From NCBI GenBank assembly GCA_964036665.1, contig OZ038526.1:32116001-32180000 (forward strand): DNA of 64,000 nucleotides, given 5' to 3'. The position numbers and the translations under genes are program-made. Origin of the DNA: Gordius sp. MW1 (Eukaryota; Nematomorpha; Gordioida; Gordea; Gordiidae). The notes under the pieces are model-generated. The model saw nothing but the letters and a program-made list of their open reading frames with translations, was not told the origin of the DNA and made no database searches. Shown here in pieces: positions 12,612 to 24,062 of this stretch (its first letter is position 1; each line of letters opens with the position of its first letter).

Positions 12612-15600
12612 TTATTTTAACTTTAACTTTTTTTTCAATTTCTGCCCCGCTACATTTTCCTTTTCCCCACCAGAAATGAGAGTGACCTCCTCTTTTTCTT
12701 TTAAAGGTTTGTCCTGCTTTTTAGACTTACCACCGAAGGCTTTCGAACTTGTCGTAGCGTTTTCGGAAATGGATTTAGTGACTTTATACGGTTTTTTACG
12801 AGTACGTTCGGTCACCTTAGATTTGTGTGGTTTGACAAGGTCGGCCTCTAAAACCACTTTATCTGATGGTACATGATGTAAAAAACATATAAGTTTGATA
12901 TTATATACCTACCTCGCTAAGATTGTGATTAACTATGGCACACTGATGAGCTCTAATAAGAGCGAATTCATGCAAAAATAGATAGGGATATAAATATAGT
13001 CAAATTATTCTCCAACTAAAATCGCCTATAGATGGCGCTAGAGTAAACTTTTAAGTTAATTGCGGTACTCCTAAATGGGGTTATTACATCAAAATATTAA
13101 CAAAACCGCGATTTATTAATTAATTTCAAATATAAGTTTAAGCCCAAAATTTAGGGCTAAGGTGTAAATTAATTTAGCGCAAAAGGTTTTAGGAGTAATA
13201 GAAATGGCATTTCTAAACCTCGGGTGTTTGAAGAAGTCGTGCCTTGTGGCATAACGACAGGGTCATTTGGTTGGATCTTGATTTTATTGATCAAGGGCTT
13301 GGATGAACCTATTCCTGCATAAGCTGCAAATATGAATTCTTCATTCGTTTTCGAAATTTCTCCTTCGTCCGAAGGCAATATGCTAACCGAATGGATTTGT
13401 TTCTGAACGATTTTGCGATTATTAATGAAATGAATTTTAGGAAGTAATTATTTTAATTACGATTCCCATAAATGCCTAAGTAAACGTGCCAAAACAAAAA
13501 TTAAAGATCTGCCAAAAATTGTAAAATTTAATTTTAGATTTTCGATATTTATAATAGTAAAATTAGCGCTTTTTAAGGTATATTATAAAATCTCGATATA
13601 GTGTCAACTTAAATGAATTGTTTTACAGCAAAAAAGTATCAGGATCAGTATAGTCATGCAGAAAATAAAACAAATCTCTCACTTTAATAATAAATCTGGT
13701 TAAATGGGTTTGTTTGATTGGGCGATAAAAAAGGCGACAACACATTATATTATTACGGTTTATTTTGTAAACAAATACAGTCATCTAGTTAAAACCTAGA
13801 TTAAACAAATCAAAGATCTTTGCACATATATATATATATGTATATATTTAACATAAATTCGCAAAAGTTGAGGTAAACTTATTTTAAATTAAATTGCGAC
13901 ATCATTGTTATAATAATAAAATTCTCAATCCCTCAAAGATTTTACCTTAAAACCCGAGATTTTGCTGCCTTTATACAAAGCTATTATGGCCGCAAAATTT
14001 TAAATTTCTTATGATATCGCTCTAAAGCTAGCGTTTTTTTCTATAACAATAAAATAGAGCATGAAAAAAGATATAAAGACGACCACAGGTATAAACAATA
14101 TTAAATATAAAGAGAGGTAGGAGCAAAAAATTACCAAATTAATTTTTTTCTTGTTTAATAAACCGGGCACCGGTCGGTTCGATACGTCCCACAGCTTGGC
14201 GAAAGGGTCGTTGGCTGAACAAGTTATAAGGTAGGGATATTGCAAGCTCAGGGAGAGACCTTAATATCAACAGGCATCATCATCACTTAATTTCGTGGAA
14301 GAGGATATCAAACAAAGTTAAGGCAATCTCGCTTTAATTTTAGAGTTTACAAATTTTCCAGAGAGCTTTCATAAAACTAAACTAGAGTTAAAAATCTTAA
14401 AAACATTTTTAAACAAACACTTATTGACACAATTTAAATAGGCACTCTGATTTTGCATGAAGATGGAGGGACCGTGCCTAAATGTATTTTTGAATAACCT
14501 ATAGGTACATATATATATTAACAAAAACCTTTCTAACAAGCATAAAATTTCTCCTTTTGTTATATTTAGAAAAACATTGGCTTAACTAGCCTTTTAACCT
14601 TAAAAAGGGATAAACAGAGATATACATTAAACTCGTTTGAAAAAAAGAATCAAAACTTTGATTTACAAATAATATTTATGTTTTATTATGTCTATAAGTT
14701 AATTTTTTAATTAAAACAATGGTCGCAAGACAAAGCCGGGCCCGGCCAATGGGTCGGGCAGGCAACCGTCGTAAATTAAGATTTTCGAGTAGGCCTGGGC
14801 GAGCATCATAAAAATAAAAGTTTTAGAATATTGTAATTCACAGTAATAATAGATTTACAAATATTTCTACATTTTTTGTATACTATCCCCTAACACAAAC
14901 ATTAGTTTTAAATCGAATGATATGAATTACCATCGGACGCATCTTCGTATGCTGAAAAGGTAAAGAGATTTTCGGATCTTTTCCTGCAATCGAAACACGT
15001 AATATTTCCGTCGTTGGATGACACCTGGTTAATCCAATGCCAAAAATTATAATAAATTGCTGGAAAAAAAGAAAAGTCACATAAAAATGCTTCTAACTAG
15101 GCAATAATAAATTTTAACTATTATATAGTTGTGGTCACGACCCTCGGTAACTTAGGATCCGAGGGTAGGTGATCTCTAATACGAATAATCTATTACTTCG
15201 CCCTAATTTATAGACCCCAAACTATGGAAATTGTTTAAACTGGTTAAAACCAACACAATCTCCCCGATTGAATCTATGGGGGCTCATTGATGCAATTTGC
15301 TTTATCATAGCCATAAAAACCTTTAAATAATACAATCAAGCGCAATTTTAAAAATTTAAATTTTGAATCTTTTTTGGATTCTTGGCCTCTTTTTAAAGAG
15401 GAAGATATAAATATTAGTCATATAATAATCCTTTCATATTATTTCAGTATAATTGTAATATTTTACACTTATTAATTGAGTTATAATCAGATATATTAAT
15501 TGCTATGCAACTTATCAATAAACTATCTAATATCAAATAAAAACTTCTTGATCTAGTAACTCTTTAAAATTTTGTTTCAAAACGTCATCAACAGATGACC

Positions 15601-18600
15601 CTAATTCAATTAACAACTCATTTATAAATTACATAAATTTGTAACGTTAGCGCCATCTAATCTCTATTAAAATTCATCCTTTACCCTTGGTATCAAGCTT
15701 TTTTATAAATTGGTTTAGGTTAATAATATGTGTTCATGGTCCATAGTCAAAATGTAAGAAAAATACTTAAAACGAATGAAAAACACTCGCAGTCTTTTTA
15801 GTAATAGCTACCGACTAGTGTGCAAAAACAGCTTGGACCTTTAGTTTTAGTCGACTAAACATAAACAGACCCAGGTTTGACCAAAAAATCTTCGGTCTGT
15901 TTATGCGACTATGAAACTCAGACCAAAAAACTTTTGGTCTGTTTATGTTTAGTCGACCAAACAAAACCCAGCCGTTTTACAACAAATAACTGGTGCATTG
16001 TTAAATTACAAATCAAACAACCCTGATCCCGAGATCTCTAATCAGGGCTTCATCCAAAAAATTCTGTTTGATATAAGGAGGGGGAGATACAATTTATATT
16101 AAAAATTTGTCAAATTAACAGTAAACGGTAACTTAAGACCCGAGGGTAAGAAATTTCTTACACAAATATCTAAATTTATTACCAGAATTTTCGACATTAA
16201 ACATAAAATCTGTATAGAAATTGTAAAATCCATCACAATTTTGATCCATTGCTCTATGTCTGCTCGTTAAATCATTACATTTTAGCATGAATTTTTATAT
16301 GGAAATATTTGAAAAGAAATAAATTGTCTTCAAACAAAAAAATCATCTTGATTTTTCACATTTTTTTCAATTAGAAGTAGGGAAAAGGGTTTTTTATATT
16401 TAGATCCTTAAAATAAGTCTTTTAAAATAATATAATAATAATAAAAATAATATAATAATAAATAAGAATGTAATCTGCTTAAAATCTTTTAAATTTTAAT
16501 AAAAAAATTTAATTTAAATCGTCAAAAATTTACCAAAAATTCGTAAGGGCAATTCGTGTTCCAACAAACGCATTCGACTTCGTGGGACAGATTGTAGCGA
16601 TAGGGATCGAAAGAAGATGCTTGGCCGCCATTATTTTCGTAATCCGACCGACAGTCCAACAAAACGCAAGATCTTAATTTCATTGTAATCGGTTAAATGA
16701 ATGAAAATTGGCTTAATATACAATTTCATTTTTTTAATTTTAACTTAATTCCAACGTCTCATGGTTCCACTTTTTATTACAAATTAAATAAATAACATGG
16801 CCTTTAATATAAATGTACCGTAGTCAACGATTATTATTAATTTAACGAAATCAACCAGGTAAAATATAAATACACAATTTTTGCTTTTATAAGTTATAAT
16901 ATAATCGGGTTCAATGTTGGGAATCATGCTGTAAAACGGCTGGGATTGTTTGGTCGACCTATGATTTTAGTCAATTATACCAAAAGTTTTGGTCTATTTT
17001 TCTTAGTCGACCTCTAGGTTTAGTCGAAATTTGAAAAAGAAACCCGACCATTTATCTTAATTGAACCGAAGGTCGACCAAACAAAATCCAGCCCTTTTTA
17101 AAACACTAGTTGGGAAATAAACGTTTTTGACCCATTTCAAAGTGCCACGGGAAAAAAACCAACAAAAATTACATATCAAGCATCTAAGTTTGAAATAACT
17201 TGAGGATGAAAGGTTGGAAAAAATATTTTTGCATCTTCTATTATGTTATATTGCAAAATCTGTTCCCTAATACATTAATTTTTATACATTTGTTTTTATA
17301 CGATTTTGAACTTGGTTCATAAAATTATATTTTAGTATTATATTTACACTTTGCAAAAATGCCCCAAAATTGAGTAATATTTTTAATGGTTAATTTAATA
17401 ATTAAGAATATACTTGTCACTTGAACCAGTAAGCAATAAGTTAGATTCCTCAGGGTGCCAAGCCAACGTACAAGCCTAACGTTGTTGACAAAAACAAAAG
17501 TTTATAAAGATTATGTTTATTTAGATAAATATATAAATTTATAAACTGAAAACAATCGAAAATATTTATTTTACTTCAAACCCACAGATTTAAAAAACAA
17601 TTTAATTTATCAAATTGCAATTTTACCTAAAAAATCTGAAGTTTTATATAATTTATTTGAGCTCTTAAACTGTGTGTTTGTATCCATAAAATATAAATTT
17701 TTGTCTGCAATTTTAATGAAAAGTTAAAAAAAATACATACTAAAAAATTCTCAAGGTTTAAACATTATTTTGAATAAGAAAAATATTTTGATGTAAAAAC
17801 CAAAATTAGTATACTTCATCAGAATGGCAGAAAAAATCATGAAGTTTGTTTGTGGTTGATAAATCCCACGTAGTGACACAACCCGATGCAGAAGAACTGG
17901 CTAATACTTTTTGTGCTGCCCGATTCCATGCTAATCCTAAAACCCCTTTATAACGTTTCTGCAAAATGAATTTGTATAATTTCATACTTAAAAAATAAAA
18001 ATTTTAAAATTATTTAGATAAAGCAATTGCATCATTGTAATTTTTAAAATTAATTTAAAATGAATAGAAATTGGCATTTTAAGGTTAAGCCCTGAAATTA
18101 TTATCAAAATAAATATTTAGTTATAAATATTGTGGAGATTTTGTCCTAAATAGATATATTAACAGATATCATATTAAACAAAAATTAAATATTATACTTT
18201 AAAATATAAATAAATCAAACTTTATCTTTTTCTCCTTTGTGCTTAAGGGTATAATATGGCTCAACAGAATCAACTATGTCTAAATCCCATACATCTATAA
18301 AGGATTTCATTCCACCAACAGCCAGGAAATTTCCTTAAAAAACAATATCTATTTAATACAAACAAATAAACTTTTATGTTAAATAAAAATGGATGCCATA
18401 ACTATAATATATTAAGGCTACCAATTTACCATTTTCTTTTGTTGAAATATTAGAGTCAGGTGGAGCATCATAGGAAAGCCATTCGCAGGAGATAGGTAGG
18501 TATGAAAGCATAATATCATGATGAATGTAAAAAGATCCTTCTTCCTTGTTATAAACTATTAGAAAATAATTTTAGTAAAATATATTCTAAAAATTTTTGT

Positions 18601-19213
18601 ATAATATTCATGTTTAATGAAAAATGCTACTAGCATTAAAAAATAGAAACAGAATAATTTTAACTAAAATATTGAAATATATCTAAATACCATATACTTC
18701 CAAGGCACCCTCACATTCATTCACTGAACCACAAGCTATTAAATTATCTGTTTCCTTAATTTTCCAATCTTCCATTTCATCCGAATCCATATCAGACTAA
18801 CAAAGATAAATTTTAAATTATATATCTCAAAATACTTCTGGATTGTCAATATTGCTATCTAATTTATTTGAATGAAAAGTTGCAAGATTAGATAGCTTGA
18901 CAAAATCATTGTCTTTGTCCTCCTGAATTTTTTCATTGTCATAATCTTCTAAATTGTACATTCCCATGTCATCAGAATCCAGTTCTATATTTTCAATTGG
19001 ACCATCATTGTCTACTTTAGCTCTATATTAATTGTTAAAAAAAACTATAACTATATACGTTTCAAGTTCTTCTTTGAATATCCTTTCCAAATCTTCTTCA
19101 GTAAGTTTGACCTAAGAAAGACACTAGATGAAGACATGATTTATTATTACTTTATCTGGCAAAGATTTGGCATATCCCTTTGGTACCCAAGAAAGACATG
19201 AAGTTACGCTCAT
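12612..19213 (-). CDS. PWP1: PWP1 homolog, WD-repeat nucleolar/ribosome-biogenesis protein
   Basis: Thirteen minus-strand exons join in phase to about 548 aa: 19213-19151, 19111-19059, 19022-18836, 18796-18691, 18555-18430, 18333-18221, 17958-17815, 17475-17414, 16672-16534, 15024-14931, 14259-14135, 13402-13219, 12862-12612. The N-terminus [20 protein letters not shown] and the following [11 protein letters not shown] match PWP1. An acidic linker follows (residues 40-110), then [55 protein letters not shown] and WD blades: [53 protein letters not shown]. The last two exons are diverged (a possible final blade, then an 80-residue Lys-rich tail) and were assigned by phase and context. Human PWP1 is about 500 aa. 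Introns 1-3 are 39, 36 and 39 nt. Confidence 0.9.
15817..15985. repeat. GTCGACC inverted-repeat element, copy in PWP1 intron 9
   Basis: It contains TTTTAGTCGACTAAACATAA and the mirrored TTTATGTTTAGTCGACCAAA, ending AACCCAGCCGTTTTACAAC. The left terminus is diverged. Confidence 0.65.
16928..17108. repeat. GTCGACC inverted-repeat element, copy in PWP1 intron 8
   Basis: The left end is CTGTAAAACGGCTGGGATTG and the right end CCAGCCCTTTTTAAAACACT, with GGTCGACC / GGTCGACC arms. It is about 180 bp and has no coding capacity. Confidence 0.7.
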
Positions 19214-19354
19214 AATTCAAACAGCTGAGTGTTTTATGGGGGCCCGCAACTCATCCCAAGGAATTTCGACTATTGAAAATTTTACTGCTTAGACTTCTTT
19301 TTATTTTTACATAACTTTTCTTGATTTATATTTAGGTGTTAACTTCATCTCTTA
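19214..19354. other. Upstream flank of PWP1
   Basis: This short stretch lies between the PWP1 start codon and the Helentron-like element. It should contain the PWP1 5' UTR and core promoter. I see no clear TATA box or other element I can support. Confidence 0.35.
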
Positions 19355-19987
19355 TCTATATATATAAAGTAAAGTGTATGTATGTATGTAAGGGCTAAAT
19401 TCTGAAACTACCGGCCTGATTCGCGCGAAACTTTACCTGTAGGTTCCCAGGGCGGCCTGGGTAAAATAGCTTTTTCGGATTCCTAAAATACCTTTTCGTT
19501 TAAAAATATCGGACATTTTCCGGCCAGTTTCATTTATAGCATCTACAATAATGACGTCATACATACTAGGTTGAAGTTTTCTCGAATTAGATATCTAAAA
19601 GTATAATAAAAATGTTACGGTATACGGTTAAAAATATTGAGGTTTAACAAACTATTTAAATTATATAAATAAAATTTAAATTATGCAATTTTTGCCATTA
19701 TTATTACGTGGTCGATCATAGAAGCATAACTTTTGTCACCCAATTATGCATATTATCGCTACCTAATAAATATTTAAACTGTTATAAATCTATTTAATTA
19801 GTAAAAAATATGCCTTTTCTTATTATTTTAAATAATATGTTTTTGCACATTATAAAAAAATATTTTTTAAATCATAAACTCTCATACAGATAACCCAAAT
19901 TCTTTCATATATTTCCTATTAATACGCACTAATTTCATTTAGCTAAATTAAACCTAAGCCAAAGCAACGCTTGTTGGGCACAGCTAG
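19355..19987 (+). mobile_element. Helentron-like non-autonomous element
   Basis: It starts TCTATATATATAAAGTAAAG followed by a short TATG run. It contains the module AGGGCTAAATTCTGAAACTA and GATTCGCGCGAAA shared with 57713-58636. It ends with a small CAAC/GTTG hairpin and GGGCACAGCTAG, the CTAG-type 3' end of Helitron-related elements. No Rep/helicase ORF is present. Confidence 0.65.
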
Positions 19988-20776
19988 TTTTTTATAAAAA
20001 TTTAAAAATTAAAACATAGCGTCGTTGAATGAGTTGCTTGGAATACTAATTCCAATAACATTTACTCTTAATAAAATCTAAAATCGAATCAAATGGTCTT
20101 GCCACTCAATACGATTTTTGACCAAGTAATTCGCCCCCTAGAATTATTTACATCGTCAAACACACTGACTTCGTTCGGCTTTAAATTTTAATAGGGCAAA
20201 TTTACATATCAGTTTATCATTCCATTAATATTTAAATTATATTATTTGAGAATTTTGTTCATTTTGAAATCAGATTTAAAAGCAACAATTTTTTTTAATT
20301 ATAATTTTGTTTACGTTCGAAAGTGGAGGTCCTGACTTTCAATAGTCTTCAAAATCTTTAAAAATGACTATATTTATATTTTTGAAAATAAAAATTCTAA
20401 CATTGTTCATTTTAAAAACGAATTCGTATCATAAGATTATTATTCCTTTGAATAATATTGGGATCCCCCCTCTTTCCATATGTTCGTACGAGGGAATTGG
20501 TCATTTAGTTGCATCGCTTATTGTTTATGTCCAAATTTTTGGAATTTTTTTTAAAAAATTAAAATGTTTATCAGGAAGGTTAATCACATCCATACTTTGA
20601 ACCTTAATGAAAACTACATTTGATAATATCAATGATCTTTTAGTATGTAAATTTACTAAATATAAATGGTACATTTATCGTATGAAAATTATGAGCTTAG
20701 GCTTTATTGGGGGAGCCTGAATTATATTTGAAACAAATCTTATAGGTCATATTGCATTATTTTTAACTTGTAATAA
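19988..20776. other. AT-rich intergenic stretch
   Basis: No gene is supported. A 78-codon open frame at 20364-20600 is Ile/Leu/Phe-rich low-complexity translation and shows no recognisable family. Confidence 0.4.
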
Positions 20777-21422
20777 TAGTCCGTACTCCTTTTTATTAGG
20801 TAAATAAACAATATGTACAATTGGGTTATAACAAATAAATATGATATCGATCAGATAAGGCTCTTCTGAAATTTTATAGGTCGAAGCTGAACGATGGCCG
20901 GGGGTTAAATATCCGTGCACCAAATAAGGCTAGGTCGAGTGACGTATAAGAATCAGTGAATGTATGGGGCTAGGGGCCGTTTTGTTCTTCGTAGATAATT
21001 GCCGCTGGACCAACGTGTTCTAAAGATGAAAAATAAACATATCCCCCCCCGCAGGACTAACGTGTCCTGAGTAGAAAAATAAATATATTTTCCCGCAGGA
21101 CTAACGTGTTCTAACGAACAAAATAAATATCTGATTATTTCATGGTCAAATTCTTGCTATTTAAACCTTGTCGATGCACTTCTCAAATTGCTGCCGACCG
21201 TTCGATGTACTGCACATCTCGACTACTATGGGACGTGCTTTTTACATATTCGTTTGCTTCTAAATAGTGCCCATTTATTCACATAACTCATTACATTATA
21301 TTTTATTCACACACCCTTTACTTTAAAAATATTCCCACCATTAGTTGGCAAGATACAACACGCCACCATATTTGCATAAGCGCATCTGCGCAAACTTAAA
21401 CAATTAAACCACAACTACAACA
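20777..21422 (-). repeat. 3' LTR of the decayed minus-strand element
   Basis: It is a direct repeat of 22835-23469. Shared segments include TTATTAGGTAAATAAACAAT and GGCAAGATACAACACGCCAC. Differences, including small indels, are visible near 21000-21040 and 21220-21240. Confidence 0.8.
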
Positions 21423-21639
21423 CCTTCCCCTTTTACCTTTTCCGGACCTCCTATGTAGGGCCAAGGGACACTCCGTATCTATCGATGTGTATTGTTAACA
21501 TCTTAGCCGTCTTATTATCTACACGTAACTGAAGGCAGGCCTTCCTAAGATCTATTGTTGAAAAGGATTTAGAAATCTTTACATTAGCTAAAACTATTTC
21601 GATTTTAAGTAGGGGGTATTAAACATCTATCAACCATCT

Positions 21640-22500
21640 ATAACGTTATTGACCTTATCAACCCTAGACGGGTAGGACAAAATCGAGGAATTGCATCTGA
21701 GTTAACCTTTTTTGAAAAAATGTTATCCTTCAAACAACCTAGTTTCTCACGAAATTTTTTAATCATATGCCACTTTAATTCTATCAATGTTCTAATGCCA
21801 CAGTCTCCCGACGTACTGACCATCACAATCAACCCAACCAGGGGTCGTAGGCTTATTATCAAAAACTCTTGCCCCTAAAACCGAAGGTTGGCTTATTAAC
21901 TGAGTCCATTGCCTTATTAATAACAACCAGGATTTATGCTCGTTTATAGATGCTACCTTGAAACCGGGTGTTGCATGGCCATCAGCATTATTAATTAAAC
22001 AATTAATTTTTTATATCTCTATCACTATAGTTTTTACCAATGTCCCACTAATTAATCATAGGACCCATAATCTTATCTATTTTCTCATCGATAACGAATA
22101 ACTTTAATTCTAAAACTTCCTCGCCTCATACTCGAACTTTAGTACTCTCTAAAATTTTAATATTCGACCCGTCTAATTGTTTTATTAAAACATGACTTTT
22201 ATTAATATTTTTGAAAGGCAATAATTTAAAAAATTATATTTACTCCTTACAGAATTAGAGACCCCAGAATCTAAAAAATTATTTGCTTACCTTCAATATT
22301 TAAATAAACCACAGAAGTTTCGCCTATATGAGTCGCACGAGCGATGTCTATAATGAGGTGTGTTATTCTGAAAATTATTAAACAATCTACAATTGCGCCT
22401 GAAATGCCCCAATTGCAATAAAAGCAACGCGGGACCCAGGTCCTAACCCTGTAAATCTGTTCTACGGGCTGCATTTTAATTACCATAATTATTAACAAAC
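21640..22500 (-). pseudogene. Gag-protease-RT remnant of the decayed LTR element
   Basis: On the minus strand, at about 22450-22400, a frame reads RCFYCNWG, resembling a Gag CCHC knuckle with lost residues. At about 22315-22260, VVYLNIEGKQIIF followed by DSGVS resembles a retroviral-type aspartic protease site (usual D-S/T-G). At about 21710-21640, SDAIPRFCPTR resembles the segment just before reverse transcriptase. Frameshifts and stops separate these parts, and the rest of RT, RNase H and integrase is missing. Confidence 0.6.
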
Positions 22501-22834
22501 TTTAACCAAATTAAACGAAGCTTTTGGCACAAAAATGATCATAAAAATTAGATAAGTGATCGAGCAAACATTAAAGAAAATTAAATTATAGCGTTGACAC
22601 CAACAATTTAATTAAAGTCCATCTAAAGAAGGAACTATATAAACTAATTATAAAAATTAATATTAAGATAATCATAACCAGTCAAGATTTTTCCATTATT
22701 ACTAAAATAAAAATTCAAGAAACTTACGTGGTCCTTTTCCTCTTCTTTTGTACGCAAGTTGAACCTTTAACGGCTCGCGTCCTGTGAAACGGGATTGAAC
22801 GAGATCTTTATTTTTACTCGTGCTATTAGTATAT

Positions 22835-23469
22835 TGGTCCGCACTCTTTTTTATTAGGTAAATAAACAATATGTACAATTGGGTTATAAATAAATATGAT
22901 ATCGATCGGATAATGCTCTTTTGAAATATTAAAAGTCGAAGGTGAACGATGGCCGGGGGGCACCAAATAAGGCTAGGTCGAGTGACGTATAAGAATCAGT
23001 GAATGTATGGGGCTGGGGGGCCGTTTTGTTCTTCGTAGATAATTGCCGCTGGACCAACGTGTTCTAAAGATGAAAAATAAACATATCCCCCCCCCCGCAG
23101 GACTAACGTGTCCTGAGTAGAAAAATAAATATATTTTCCCGCAGGACTAACGTGTTCTAACGAACAAAATAAATATCTGATTATTTCATGGTCAAATTCT
23201 TGCTATTTAAACCTTGTCGATGCACTTCTCAATTTGCATGAGGGATGCCGACCGTTCGATGTACTGCACATCTCCACTAATATGATTTGTGCCTTTTACA
23301 TATTCGTCTGCTTCTAATTAGTGCCCATTTACTCACATAACACATTACATTATATTTTATTCACACACCCATTACTTTAAACATTATTCCCACCATTAGT
23401 TGGCAAGATACAACACGCCACCTTATTTGCATAAGCGCATCTGCGCAAACTTAAACCACAACTACAACA
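22835..23469 (-). repeat. 5' LTR of the decayed minus-strand element
   Basis: This is the partner of 20777-21422. In minus orientation it starts TGTTGTAGTTGTGGTTTAAG. A poly-C run near 23087 differs in length from the other LTR. Confidence 0.8.
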
Positions 23470-23752
23470 ATCATCAAAAAAAACTTCCTTTTATAACAAA
23501 TGCTTTATATTATAAATGTATTAAATATCGAATGACAATAAATGAAAGGATATTTTAAAAATGATTAAAAGACATTCTCTGTTTTTTATTCTTCTTTAAG
23601 ACTGGGCATTGTATTCATCAGGGAATAAAAATAAGATTTAGAGATAGCAATAGCGATTGATTGTCTTAGTAAAAAAATTTTCGTTTGAAGGAGGTGAGCG
23701 TTTATTAAGTTCTTTGAAAAAATTTAACGCCTTTCTCAAACGTTCTTGTGAT
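23470..23752. other. Short spacer between two LTR elements
   Basis: AT-rich sequence with nothing recognisable. Its last bases before the GAAAC duplication are the insertion site of the Ty3/gypsy element. Confidence 0.4.
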
Positions 23753-23757
23753 GAAAC

Positions 23758-24061
23758 TGCTGTAGCTCGCCTTTTCCCATACTCAAATTAAGCCTTTTCC
23801 CATACTCAAATTAAGCCTTTTCCCATACTCAAATTAACTCATTAGTGCTTTTCCTTTTTAGTTAATACTCCCACACTCTCACCCATTAGTTATAATATCA
23901 TTAGTTACTTTCCCACACTCTCACCATGATTTGAGTTCGCATTCATTATTGTAATTAAGTACATTATTATTCCCACGCTTTTTCCTATATATTACCAAAT
24001 TATCGCATAAATGCATTCTTGGATTTTTTCCCTTTCTTACGCATTTTATTACGCTATAAAA
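23758..24061 (+). repeat. 5' LTR of Ty3/gypsy element
   Basis: It begins TGCTGTAGCTCGCC and ends CGCTATAAAA. It contains three tandem copies of a unit with CTTTTCCCATACTCAAATTA, then two partial repeats of CCCACACTCTCACC. TTCCTATATATTACC is a possible TATA region. The ends are TG...AA rather than TG...CA. Confidence 0.92.
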
Positions 24062-24062
24062 T

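Larger units (their letters stand above)
20777..23469 (-). mobile_element. Decayed LTR retrotransposon (minus orientation)
   Basis: Two direct repeats of about 640 bp (20777-21422 and 22835-23469) flank a 1.4-kb interior. On the minus strand the LTR begins TGTTGTAGTTGTGG and ends near GCGGACCA. The interior ends with a purine tract (AAAAGGGGAAGG) abutting the 3' LTR, which fixes orientation. The LTRs differ at several places, so the insertion is old. No target-site duplication could be confirmed. Confidence 0.8.

Noticed and set aside
14883-15080. 65-codon minus-strand frame reading [15 protein letters not shown]
   Set aside because: The PWP1 exon at 15024-14931 uses a different frame, which gives [13 protein letters not shown] and joins in phase on both sides.
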